From positions 1-6,163 of the forward strand of contig CAJKNM010000090.1 of the NCBI GenBank assembly GCA_905201285.1: a DNA stretch of 6,163 bases, read 5' to 3'. Position numbers and translations under genes: made by a program. The notes beneath the pieces were generated by a model. The model was given only the letters and a program-made list of their open reading frames with translations. It was not told the origin of the DNA and searched no databases. Source of the DNA: an uncultured Eubacteriales bacterium. GTDB taxonomy: Bacteria > Bacillota > Clostridia > Monoglobales > Monoglobaceae. Position 1 is the first letter of the stretch. Each line of letters starts with the position of its first letter. Positions 1-5,230 of the stretch are shown here, one piece after another.

Positions 1-105
1 TCTTTTTAAATTTTTTTCTAAAAAACTCTTGACTTTTTATTTGCAGGCTGTTTTTGTGTTTATTTTATTATATCATATTTTGCATATTTGTGTCTACTTT
101 TTTAG
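1..105. other. AT-rich non-coding left flank ending at a gene-truncation junction
   Basis: This stretch has stop codons in the frame of the downstream minor head protein (TAA at 7 and 19, TAG at 103) and shows no ribosome binding site or plausible short gene. It is strongly AT-rich with several T-runs. From 106 onward the frame reads as conserved phage protein, so the phage homology appears to begin abruptly near 103-117. The cause could be a deletion, insertion or recombination junction, or a contig artefact; the sequence does not decide. The one recognisable element is a leftward promoter candidate (67-96). Confidence 0.6.
67..96 (-). promoter_or_regulatory. Candidate leftward promoter (TAGACA - 18 bp - TATAAT)
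   Basis: On the minus strand, TAGACA (96 to 91) is followed after 18 bp by TATAAT (72 to 67). TG-A directly before the hexamer makes an extended -10. It would transcribe leftward out of the window. The -10 neighbourhood (63-77) is identical over 15 bases to that of the leftward promoter at the right end (6086-6100). The region is very AT-rich, so a chance match is possible. Confidence 0.35.
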
Positions 106-387
106 TATAGCACCAAATTTGATATTAAAGACGGTATAGAAGGCAAAAATAAGCCGCCTATACATCCGCATTGTATGTGTTATACGGTTATAGGAGATGT
201 AAAGCTTACATCCCGGCTCGCCCGTGACCCCGAGACAGGTAAGAATTATGAGGTTCGGGGCGATATGACCTATAAAGAGTGGGAAAACAGCCTGACAGAT
301 GAGCAAAAGGCGGCAATGAAGCAACATAATAAATATGTTGACAATTCGGGCAAAAGTGGTATAATAGAAGCAGGAAAAGGAAAAATT
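106..387 (+). pseudogene. C-terminal remnant of a MuF/SPP1-gp7-like minor head protein
   Basis: The frame opens after TAG at 103-105 and reads into a K-P-P-I-H-P-H-C-M-C motif (about 151-180). This matches the conserved H-P-x-C-x-C end of the phage Mu gpF / SPP1 gp7 head-morphogenesis domain, a minor head protein that sits at the portal vertex and is packaged in the procapsid. After it come a basic segment and a T-Y-K-E-W segment (about 268-282), which I associate with the region just after this domain. The main part of the domain, normally a couple of hundred residues, is missing: no start codon and no upstream coding sequence exist. The frame continues without a stop into the JAMM-like domain downstream, so the ancestral product was either a MuF-effector fusion or two genes now joined. 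It is probably non-functional as a head protein. Confidence 0.6.
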
Positions 388-849
388 ATGAGTATAAGTA
401 ATATAGACAGTCCAATAGAACAGCGAAATACCGCAAAGGGAAATCCGAATGCAATATTGCAAGTCGGAAGACCGTTGAACAACAGGCAGCAGAAGCTTCT
501 TGAGAGTTTAAATGAATATGACAGCCGAACTGTTGTGAATAAAAAAACAGTTAATATGAAGGATTTGTCGGCATTGACTGCGTTTACGGGCGATGAGTTT
601 GCAATGTTTACTAAGGGTGGCGAAAGACTTGTTATACGAGGAAACACGAACAGCGTAAACATTGATGTGCAAAAGGCTTTGGAACTTAGTAAGCAGGGTT
701 ATAGGTGGAGCGGGCATACACATCCGGGCGTTGATTGGAATTCTTCAATGCCGTCCGGCGGTGACAAAGAGATACTCAGGTGTTTCAAACAGGAAACAAG
801 CGTGATTTACGATTCAAAAGGTAAGTATAGGACTTTTGACAAGGAGTGA
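388..849 (+). CDS. JAMM/JAB-like metalloprotease-domain protein, MuF-linked effector candidate
   Basis: From ATG 388 this is a 153-residue product. The start is preceded by a purine-rich AGGAAAAGG (372-380), an acceptable but not strong ribosome binding site. The C-terminal half carries a JAMM-like zinc signature: S-G-H-T-H-P (His110, His112), ten residues, then P-S-G-G-D (Ser123, Asp126), with Glu70 in G-D-E-F-A-M-F as the possible upstream catalytic Glu. JAMM/JAB domains are zinc isopeptidases or proteases, and Tox-JAB domains occur as effectors in polymorphic toxins; MuF proteins with C-terminal toxin domains are known in temperate phages. The frame is open from 106, so it may have been the C-terminal domain of the minor head protein upstream. 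The next gene's Shine-Dalgarno lies on its stop codon, implying coupled expression. The zinc fold is inferred from spacing alone, and the gap of ten residues is longer than the classical seven. Toxicity is not shown. Confidence 0.55.
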   Translation: MSISNIDSPIEQRNTAKGNPNAILQVGRPLNNRQQKLLESLNEYDSRTVVNKKTVNMKDLSALTAFTGDEFAMFTKGGERLVIRGNTNSVNIDVQKALELSKQGYRWSGHTHPGVDWNSSMPSGGDKEILRCFKQETSVIYDSKGKYRTFDKE

Positions 850-853
850 TAGT

Positions 854-1123
854 ATGTGCAAGATGTTTGATGATTGGTCAACACAAATAGAGGAATATTG
901 TATTAAAAATAATTTGAGCTTTGAAAAAGCGAAAAAAATGTCAAAATGCTGGAGCAAAGATGATATAATTCTTCAATATTTTAACCCTGAAAGCGAGAGT
1001 GTAAAAAATGGTTTAGGATTGCTTGATGAGACACCTATGCCGGCAGTTCTGTTAATAATCAAAGATGGGAACAAATTAAAATTTAAACAAACAGAATACA
1101 CCCAAAAGTATTTGGCAAACTGA
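854..1123 (+). CDS. Small protein coupled to the JAMM-like gene, possible immunity protein
   Basis: This 89-residue protein starts at ATG 854. AAGGAGTGA (841-849) contains both its ribosome binding site and the stop codon of the previous gene, so the two are tightly coupled. It has no signal peptide or membrane segment. The N-terminal half looks helical and charged (D-D-W, E-E-Y-C, F-E-K-A-K-K). The C-terminal half has a G-L-G-L-L-D-E-T-P-M-P turn followed by a hydrophobic strand (A-V-L-L-I-I) and ends in E-Y-T-Q-K-Y-L. I do not recognise a named family. Its size, solubility and position directly after a putative effector are what an immunity protein would show, but a small phage head accessory protein is equally possible. 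Its base composition is more AT-rich than the downstream structural genes, which fits an exchangeable cassette. Confidence 0.6.
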   Translation: MCKMFDDWSTQIEEYCIKNNLSFEKAKKMSKCWSKDDIILQYFNPESESVKNGLGLLDETPMPAVLLIIKDGNKLKFKQTEYTQKYLAN

Positions 1124-1140
1124 CATATACAATAAAGATA

Positions 1141-1241
1141 GGATATTTGAGGTGGAAGAATACGTCCACGTCCACACGCCGATGGTTTGACAAGGGGAAA
1201 CCCTGAGAGATGCAGGAGAATTGGACGCCTGCCAAATATCC
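1141..1241 (+). ncRNA. Structured RNA candidate with 9-bp closing stem and possible pseudoknot
   Basis: There is no protein gene between 1124 and 1295. GGATATTTG (1141-1149) pairs perfectly with CAAATATCC (1233-1241), closing a domain of about 100 nt. Inside lie GTGGA (1152-1156) with TCCAC (1165-1169 or 1171-1175), GGG-GAAA-CCC (1194-1203, a GNRA-capped hairpin), and GCAGG (1212-1216) with CCTGC (1228-1232), which abuts the closing stem. TGGACG (1222-1227), in the loop of that last hairpin, is complementary to CGTCCA (1163-1168 or 1169-1174), so a pseudoknot is possible. The element ends 4 nt before an intrinsic terminator hairpin. No classical riboswitch core was recognised. The G-A-G-A-G-A-T and A-G-G-A ... 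C-C-T-G-C-C portion faintly recalls HEARO/omega RNAs, but that is a memory-based impression only. Confidence 0.55.
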
Positions 1242-1245
1242 GAAC

Positions 1246-1276
1246 AAGGGATTGCGTAAGCAGTCCCTTTTCTTTT
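1246..1276 (+). terminator. Intrinsic terminator after the structured RNA
   Basis: AAGGGATTGC (1246-1255), a GTAA loop and GCAGTCCCTT (1260-1269) form a 10-bp stem with one G-U pair. TTCTTTT (1270-1276) follows. It lies just before the ribosome binding site of the gp10-like gene. It could end the RNA at 1141-1241, or with it form a conditional attenuator for the late genes; the GNRA loop would also allow a tertiary contact. Confidence 0.65.
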
Positions 1277-1295
1277 GCCCGAAAGGAGGAAAAGT

Positions 1296-1718
1296 GTGAA
1301 TATATCCATAAAGATTGACGGAATCAACAATGTTATAGCGAAACTCAATAACGCCCGAAATATAGAAAATGCACTCATCCGCGGCGGTGAAATTGTGCGG
1401 GCGGAGGCACAGGCGAATTGCCCTAAAGATACCGGAAGGCTGGCAAACAGTATTGTCGTACAGAGTGAGGGCGGAAACAGTGTTCTAATCGGGCCAACGG
1501 CCGACTATGGTATATATGTGGAGTACGGCACAGGCTCAAAGGGCGACCCGTCAAAGCCGCATACGTCAAAGAAAGGCTGGGTTTACTTCAATGAACGCAC
1601 GGGCGGATTTGTGTATACAACAGAGCAAGCACCCCAGCCGTTTCTCGTTCCGGCTCTTTACAGTCAAAAGGACGCGGTTATAGAAGCGATAAGACAGGGG
1701 CTGCTTGCCACATTATAG
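1296..1718 (+). CDS. HK97 gp10-like head-tail joining / tail completion protein
   Basis: This 140-residue protein belongs by eye to the HK97 gp10 family, which acts at the head-tail junction during siphovirus assembly. The family hallmark is clear: a helix rich in Ala and Glu, then C-P-K-D-T-G-R-L-A-N-S-I (residues about 42-53), I-Y-V-E-Y-G-T-G (73-80), and the C-terminal A-P-Q-P-F-L-V-P-A-L (112-121) before a final helix. Length is normal for the family. The start is GTG 1296, chosen because AAAGGAGG lies at 1282-1289 with 6 nt spacing; the GTG two bases upstream is followed at once by a stop. It is the first gene after the structured RNA and terminator, and the next start is 10 bases beyond its stop. 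In most phages this gene lies downstream of the capsid gene; here it is upstream. Confidence 0.85.
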   Translation: MNISIKIDGINNVIAKLNNARNIENALIRGGEIVRAEAQANCPKDTGRLANSIVVQSEGGNSVLIGPTADYGIYVEYGTGSKGDPSKPHTSKKGWVYFNERTGGFVYTTEQAPQPFLVPALYSQKDAVIEAIRQGLLATL

Positions 1719-1728
1719 GAGAATTAAG

Positions 1729-2088
1729 ATGATTAATGTAAATAAGGTTTTAAACGGCTTGCTTATGCCGTTGTGGGATGAGGGTATAAGCGTGTATTAT
1801 CAATATCCCGAAACGTTTACAGAACTTCCGGCGGTGTCATACTATGACCTGATAACGGCCGAGTGTTTCAGGGCGGATAACAGCGAACAGACACAGATGT
1901 CGCGCGCGCAAATCGATGTATGGGCTGAGCGTGAAGCACAGCCGGGTGAGATTGCTGAAAAAATAAATGCGATAATGCAGGGTGACGGGTGGATTCGCGA
2001 ACTTGGAAGGGATATGCCGAAGGGTGCGGAAAATCACGTGTATCACTATACAATGCGGTTTGCAAAGGAGATTTATAACAATGAATAA
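1729..2088 (+). CDS. Tail terminator / tail completion-like protein
   Basis: This 119-residue protein has the size, position and pattern of siphovirus tail terminator (tail-to-head joining) proteins of the SPP1 gp17 / DUF3168-like kind, which cap the tail tube. It starts with a helix (V-N-K-V-L-N-G-L-L), followed by a strand with P-A-V-S-Y-Y-D-L (about residues 33-40), a central Q-I-D-V-W-A (64-69), a helix with E-I-A-E-K-I-N-A-I-M, and a C-terminal strand H-V-Y-H-Y-T-M-R-F. The start ATG 1729 is chosen for AGGAGA at 1717-1722, which overlaps the previous stop codon. Its end overlaps the next gene by 8 nt. The pairing gp10-like then terminator matches the usual head-tail module order. The family call comes from pattern and synteny, so it is less certain than for gp10. 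Confidence 0.7.
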   Translation: MINVNKVLNGLLMPLWDEGISVYYQYPETFTELPAVSYYDLITAECFRADNSEQTQMSRAQIDVWAEREAQPGEIAEKINAIMQGDGWIRELGRDMPKGAENHVYHYTMRFAKEIYNNE

Positions 2089-2443
2089 AGAATCGGTTTT
2101 GGCGGATTTAAAAGTCTTGCTCGGAATAGACGATACAAGCAAGGACGCTCTTTTGATGATTATAATAAACGACTGTATAGACCGCGTATGCGGATATTGC
2201 AGAGTAGAGGAATTCCCCGAGGGATTAGTCAGCCTCTTGCCGATTATGGCGCACAGGGCGTATACGGTCGGCGGATACGGGCGCGCCGACCCTGTCGGAA
2301 GCGTTACTATGATTAAGCAGGGCGAACGCACAATTCAATATGAAGGTTTGTCCGGAACGTTGGGCGACTGGCTGACAAACTTCACCGATAGGCTTGAACC
2401 GTTCAGAAAGAGAAGGGGGCGGCTTCCGAGTGAGTGTGTTTAG
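2081..2443 (+). CDS. gp6-like head-tail connector (adaptor) protein
   Basis: This 120-residue protein resembles the HK97 gp6 / SPP1 gp15 adaptors that form a ring under the portal after DNA packaging. The typical short multi-helix layout is visible: an N-terminal L-A-D-L-K-V-L-L-G-I-D-D (about residues 7-18), then D-A-L-L-M-I-I-I-N-D-C-I-D-R-V (22-36), C-R-V-E-E-F-P-E-G-L (about 40-49), a helix with M-A-H-R-A-Y, and a basic C-terminus. The start ATG 2081 has AAAGGAGA at 2064-2071. It overlaps the preceding gene by 8 nt and the next by 14 nt, so the four connector genes are translationally coupled. The adaptor normally precedes the gp10-like gene; here it follows it. Confidence 0.75.
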   Translation: MNKESVLADLKVLLGIDDTSKDALLMIIINDCIDRVCGYCRVEEFPEGLVSLLPIMAHRAYTVGGYGRADPVGSVTMIKQGERTIQYEGLSGTLGDWLTNFTDRLEPFRKRRGRLPSECV

Positions 2444-2747
2444 CGTATTTAATAATTGCACGGTTGAAATCGGAACGCTTCAAAGAGGCAGAGCCTACGG
2501 CGATGATGAGCTGAAGCTTACCGTTGAAAAATCGTTCGGTGCGGATTTTCAGCCGTACAACGGCTGCTTGGCACAGCGTGAATACGGCGTTGAAGCTGAA
2601 GTCTCGGCGAGAATTTACACCGAGCCGACAGACGGAATATTAAAATCGGGTAAAATCGCGGTTGTTAACGGCGCAAAATATGATATTATTTATGTGACGG
2701 TGTGGGAATTCGGCGAAATTGCCCTGCTGAGACAACGCAAAGATTAA
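2430..2747 (+). CDS. Head closure (stopper)-like protein
   Basis: This 105-residue product is about the right size for SPP1 gp16-type head closure proteins, which seal the connector below the adaptor. It is rich in predicted beta strand (T-V-E-I-G-T-L, V-E-A-E-V-S-A-R-I-Y, K-Y-D-I-I-Y-V-T-V-W) with a G-K-I-A-V-V-N-G-A-K-Y-D-I turn near residues 74-86, a pattern common in stopper proteins. The start is uncertain: GTG 2430 is preferred because AAGGGGG (2413-2419) lies 10 nt upstream, but GTG 2436 is also possible. It overlaps the adaptor gene by 14 nt. A terminator-like hairpin follows about 18 nt after the stop. The function is inferred mainly from synteny with the adaptor gene. Confidence 0.6.
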   Translation: MSVFSVFNNCTVEIGTLQRGRAYGDDELKLTVEKSFGADFQPYNGCLAQREYGVEAEVSARIYTEPTDGILKSGKIAVVNGAKYDIIYVTVWEFGEIALLRQRKD

Positions 2748-2764
2748 AACTTGAAAAAGATTAG

Positions 2765-2790
2765 GCACCTTGTATTTAAGGTGTTTTTAT
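2765..2790 (+). terminator. Terminator-like hairpin between connector and scaffold genes
   Basis: CACCTT (2766-2771), a GTATTT loop and AAGGTG (2778-2783) form a 6-bp stem, extendable by a G-U pair, followed directly by TTTTTAT (2784-2790). It lies 18 nt after the head-closure stop codon and ends about 14 nt before the scaffold ribosome binding site. It could be a partial terminator that sets the ratio of connector to capsid transcripts. Confidence 0.5.
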
Positions 2791-2819
2791 TATGCCAAAA
2801 AACAGGAGGTAAAAAGTCA

Positions 2820-3395
2820 ATGGCAGAGAATACGACTGCAACAAACGGGGTTCAGAACGGAGCAAACGCAACGGACACGAACAACGGTTCGGGGCAGAAT
2901 AACACAGGCACACAAACAGGCGGACAGGCAGAGAGAACCTATACCGAGGCGGAGTTTATCTCGGAGGTAGACCGCCGCGTAAGTCAGGCGCAGGCGAAAT
3001 GGTCGGCAGAGCTTGACAAACGGCTTGATTTAGCGAGGTCGGAGGGTGAAAAACTGGCGAAAATGAACGCTAATGAACGCGCAAAAGCACAGTTTGAAAC
3101 CGATAAACAAAATTTTGAGACGGAACGCGCGAGATATGAAGCCGAGCGTCTTGAATTTGAAGCGGTTAAACAGCTTTCGGAGGGCAAGCTTCCCATTAGC
3201 TTCGCTAAGATGTGTGTCGGCAAGGACGCAGAGGAAACAAAGACCAACATTGAGACATTCAAAACCGCTTGGGGCGAGGCTCTTCAAAACGCGATAAACG
3301 AGCGTATGAAGGGAACAACCCCGAAAACGGGCGGCGCAGCAAACCCCGGTAGACATACCGGGTTCGTTGATGTAATTAACGAGATGCACAGGTAA
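2820..3395 (+). CDS. Capsid scaffolding protein (DUF4355-like)
   Basis: This 191-residue protein is a typical Bacillota phage scaffold, which guides capsid assembly and leaves or is degraded before packaging. Residues 1-38 are a disordered Asn/Thr/Gly/Gln-rich tail. A Y-T-E-A-E-F motif (about 41-46) then opens a long charged coiled coil full of Glu, Lys and Arg (about 42-125; for example E-T-E-R-A-R-Y-E-A-E-R-L-E-F). A short hydrophobic segment L-P-I-S-F-A-K-M-C-V-G follows, and the C-terminus is basic, ending in F-V-D-V-I-N-E-M-H-R, the likely capsid-binding end. The start ATG 2820 is set by AGGAGGT at 2804-2810. It lies directly before the major capsid gene, as scaffolds do. No protease domain is visible. 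An upstream in-frame extension to 2751 has no ribosome binding site and crosses the hairpin, so it was rejected. Confidence 0.85.
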   Translation: MAENTTATNGVQNGANATDTNNGSGQNNTGTQTGGQAERTYTEAEFISEVDRRVSQAQAKWSAELDKRLDLARSEGEKLAKMNANERAKAQFETDKQNFETERARYEAERLEFEAVKQLSEGKLPISFAKMCVGKDAEETKTNIETFKTAWGEALQNAINERMKGTTPKTGGAANPGRHTGFVDVINEMHR

Positions 3396-3410
3396 AGAAT
3401 TTAAAAACAC

Positions 3411-3432
3411 AAGAAAGGATGATTTATTAATG
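3411..3432 (+). repeat. Duplicated translation leader, copy 1 (capsid gene)
   Basis: The 22 bases ending in the capsid ATG are identical to the 22 bases ending in the major tail protein ATG (4600-4621), including the AGAAAGGATG ribosome binding site and the A/T-rich spacer. The preceding 15 to 20 bases, from each upstream stop codon, are also similar. Copies in front of the two most abundant virion proteins suggest a selected high-output leader or a duplication. Confidence 0.8.
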
Positions 3433-4581
3433 AGTTATTTGAAAAATGAGTTAACGGGATTCGTTCCCACACCGCAGGCAACGGATATAATCAAAGATAC
3501 CGTGCGCGGTTCATCGATTTTGCGTATGGCAAAAACCGAAAGAATGACATCGGACAAGAAGAAGTTTAATGTGCTGACAGACGGCGCAGGCGCTTACTGG
3601 GTAGGCGAGGGCGAGAGAATCAAGACCAGCGGAAGCAAGTGGATTCACCCGGTTATCGAGGCTAAGAAGCTTGCTGTTATAATTCCCGTAACAAAAGAAA
3701 AGCTTGAAGATACAACAATCAACGTGTTTTCAGAACTTAAATCACAGATTGCGGAAGCATTTTATACCGCGATTGACAGCGCGTGCCTTTTCGGTGCGGA
3801 TTCGCCCTTTTCAACAAATATTTATAAGGCGATAAACGACAATAAAATGATTGTTACCGACAACAAGAATATCGATATTGCCGTTTCTGACGCGATGGCG
3901 CTTGTCGAGGAAAACGGATATGACCCGAACGGTTATATCGGCGGAATAGGTGTTAAAAATCAGCTCAGAAAGCTCCGCGATGCAAACGGCGCACCCGCGT
4001 ATGTGAACGGCACAAGCGGCTCAGAGCTTTATGCTCAGCCTATTGAATTTGTCAGAAACGGAGCGTGGGATAAAGCAAAATGCGACCTTATAACCGGCGC
4101 GTGGAAGTATGCGATTATCGGCATACGTGACGGCATCGGCTATGAAATTCTGCGCGAAGCAACGCTTCAGAGTACACTTGATGAGGATGGAAAGCCGCTG
4201 TCTCTTGCTGAACAGGATATGGTTGCTATTAAGGCAACAATGCGTTTGGGATTCCTTGTTGTTAAGGATGATGCTTTCGCGGCGTTTAAGTTTGCGACAC
4301 CGTCTCTCGGAGCTCTTACCGTTACGTCGGTTGAGGGAAGCGCAACGGGCAAGTCGAAAATTACCGTTTCGCCGAATTCAATAGGCGGCCGCAGATTGGT
4401 TTATAAGGCGGCGGCTTCCGCTCAGTCGGTTACATATGACGCGGATTTATCGTCGTGGACTGAATTCAACAGCGGCGATGAGCTGACGCTCACAAACGGC
4501 CAGAAGATAACCGTTGCGGAAGTAACGGAGGACGGTAAGGCGCGTAAGTTAGGTAATGCGACAATTGTATCAAAGGCGTAA
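3430..4581 (+). CDS. HK97-fold major capsid protein with extra C-terminal domain
   Basis: This 383-residue protein is the main shell subunit. The N-terminal half reads like the HK97-type capsid family: V-P-T-P-Q-A-T-D-I-I (about residues 12-21), S-S-I-L-R-M-A (28-34), A-Y-W-V-G-E-G-E-R-I (55-64), the E-loop/P-domain region K-L-A-V-I-I-P-V-T-K-E-K-L-E-D (80-94), and I-A-E-A-F-Y-T-A-I-D (107-116) leading to a G-A-D segment. The core ends near F-A-T-P-S-L-G (288-294). It is followed by about 90 residues of Ser/Thr/Val-rich beta-type sequence (295-383) absent from minimal capsid proteins, perhaps a surface or decoration domain. No long N-terminal delta domain is present, consistent with a separate scaffold gene just upstream. 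The start ATG 3430 uses AGAAAGGATG. The ribosome binding site block is duplicated before the tail tube gene. Confidence 0.9.
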   Translation: MSYLKNELTGFVPTPQATDIIKDTVRGSSILRMAKTERMTSDKKKFNVLTDGAGAYWVGEGERIKTSGSKWIHPVIEAKKLAVIIPVTKEKLEDTTINVFSELKSQIAEAFYTAIDSACLFGADSPFSTNIYKAINDNKMIVTDNKNIDIAVSDAMALVEENGYDPNGYIGGIGVKNQLRKLRDANGAPAYVNGTSGSELYAQPIEFVRNGAWDKAKCDLITGAWKYAIIGIRDGIGYEILREATLQSTLDEDGKPLSLAEQDMVAIKATMRLGFLVVKDDAFAAFKFATPSLGALTVTSVEGSATGKSKITVSPNSIGGRRLVYKAAASAQSVTYDADLSSWTEFNSGDELTLTNGQKITVAEVTEDGKARKLGNATIVSKA

Positions 4582-4599
4582 AGAAAATTAAAAAGTTAA

Positions 4600-4621
4600 A
4601 AGAAAGGATGATTTATTAATG
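4600..4621 (+). repeat. Duplicated translation leader, copy 2 (major tail protein gene)
   Basis: This copy is identical over 22 bases to 3411-3432 and has the same relation to the start codon. The intergenic sequence just upstream (4582-4599) is a looser copy of 3396-3410, both beginning TAAAGAA after the stop region. Confidence 0.8.
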
Positions 4622-5230
4622 CCAAACACAACAATAAAAAAGCCTATGCCGAGAATAGGTGTAGACAAGTACACAATTTTTGAAGTTAAGACCGATACGG
4701 CCGAGGGTGCGACCTACGGCGATGCGGTGATGATTCCCGGTACTGTGGAAATTGCGCCGACAGACAACGGCGCAACAGATACATTTGACGCGGACAACGG
4801 TCCCTATTCGGTTGAGGACTATCTTGAAAAGATGGGTCACGAAATCACAAATGCTGACATTCCGCCTGAGGTTGACGCTATGATGCGCGGTATAGAGCGC
4901 AAGGACAACGGCGTTGAGGTCGGAAAGAACACAAAGGCACCGTATTTCGGTGTTGCGTGGAGGGTTACAAAGCAGAACGGAAGCTTCCGCCTTGTCAGAT
5001 ATTATAAGGGTAAGTACGGCTTCGCTTCACCTGTCGGCGCAAAGACAAAGCCGTCTGAAGGCGCTGCGGAAAAGCAGACCGCAAAGGCAACGTTTACGGC
5101 TGTTGCGAGAGACTTTGACGATAACTATTATTACTATATCGACACGGATGACCTTCCCGATACTGTGACGGAAGCGACTGCGCTTGAAAAGTGGTTCACC
5201 GATATGAATTGGTATCCGTCAAAAAAATAG
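4619..5230 (+). CDS. Major tail protein (phi13-type tail tube subunit)
   Basis: This 203-residue protein fits the phi13/TP901-1-like major tail proteins that stack into the tail tube. Features by eye are an N-terminal strand with G-V-D-K-Y-T-I-F-E-V (about residues 14-23), the central acidic loop N-G-P-Y-S-V-E-D-Y-L-E-K-M-G-H-E-I (about 60-76), the A-P-Y-F-G-V-A-W-R-V strand (107-116) and L-V-R-Y-Y-K-G-K-Y (about 124-132). The C-terminus is K-W-F-T-D-M-N-W. The start ATG 4619 has the duplicated AGAAAGGATG leader. The stop TAG at 5228 comes directly after A AAA AAA, with a GC-rich hairpin downstream, so a longer -1 frameshift form is likely made as a minor product. It is followed by the tail chaperone genes. 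Confidence 0.85.
   Translation: MPNTTIKKPMPRIGVDKYTIFEVKTDTAEGATYGDAVMIPGTVEIAPTDNGATDTFDADNGPYSVEDYLEKMGHEITNADIPPEVDAMMRGIERKDNGVEVGKNTKAPYFGVAWRVTKQNGSFRLVRYYKGKYGFASPVGAKTKPSEGAAEKQTAKATFTAVARDFDDNYYYYIDTDDLPDTVTEATALEKWFTDMNWYPSKK

Noticed and set aside
270..662. Minus-strand open frame of 130 codons opposite the JAMM-like region
   Set aside because: There is no ribosome binding site, the protein reads as low-quality Ser/Phe/Leu-rich sequence, and the plus strand carries a recognisable motif.
1141..1241. TPP riboswitch, suggested by CTGAGA at 1203-1208
   Set aside because: The rest of the TPP core is absent and the stem layout differs; a single hexamer is not enough.
1837..2331. Minus-strand open frame of 164 codons
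   Set aside because: It spans two well-supported plus-strand connector genes, has no ribosome binding site and no recognisable domain.
2751..2778. Possible promoter TTGAAA - 16 bp - TATTTA before the scaffold gene
   Set aside because: The -10 match is poor and it lies within the terminator-like hairpin, so it is not convincing.
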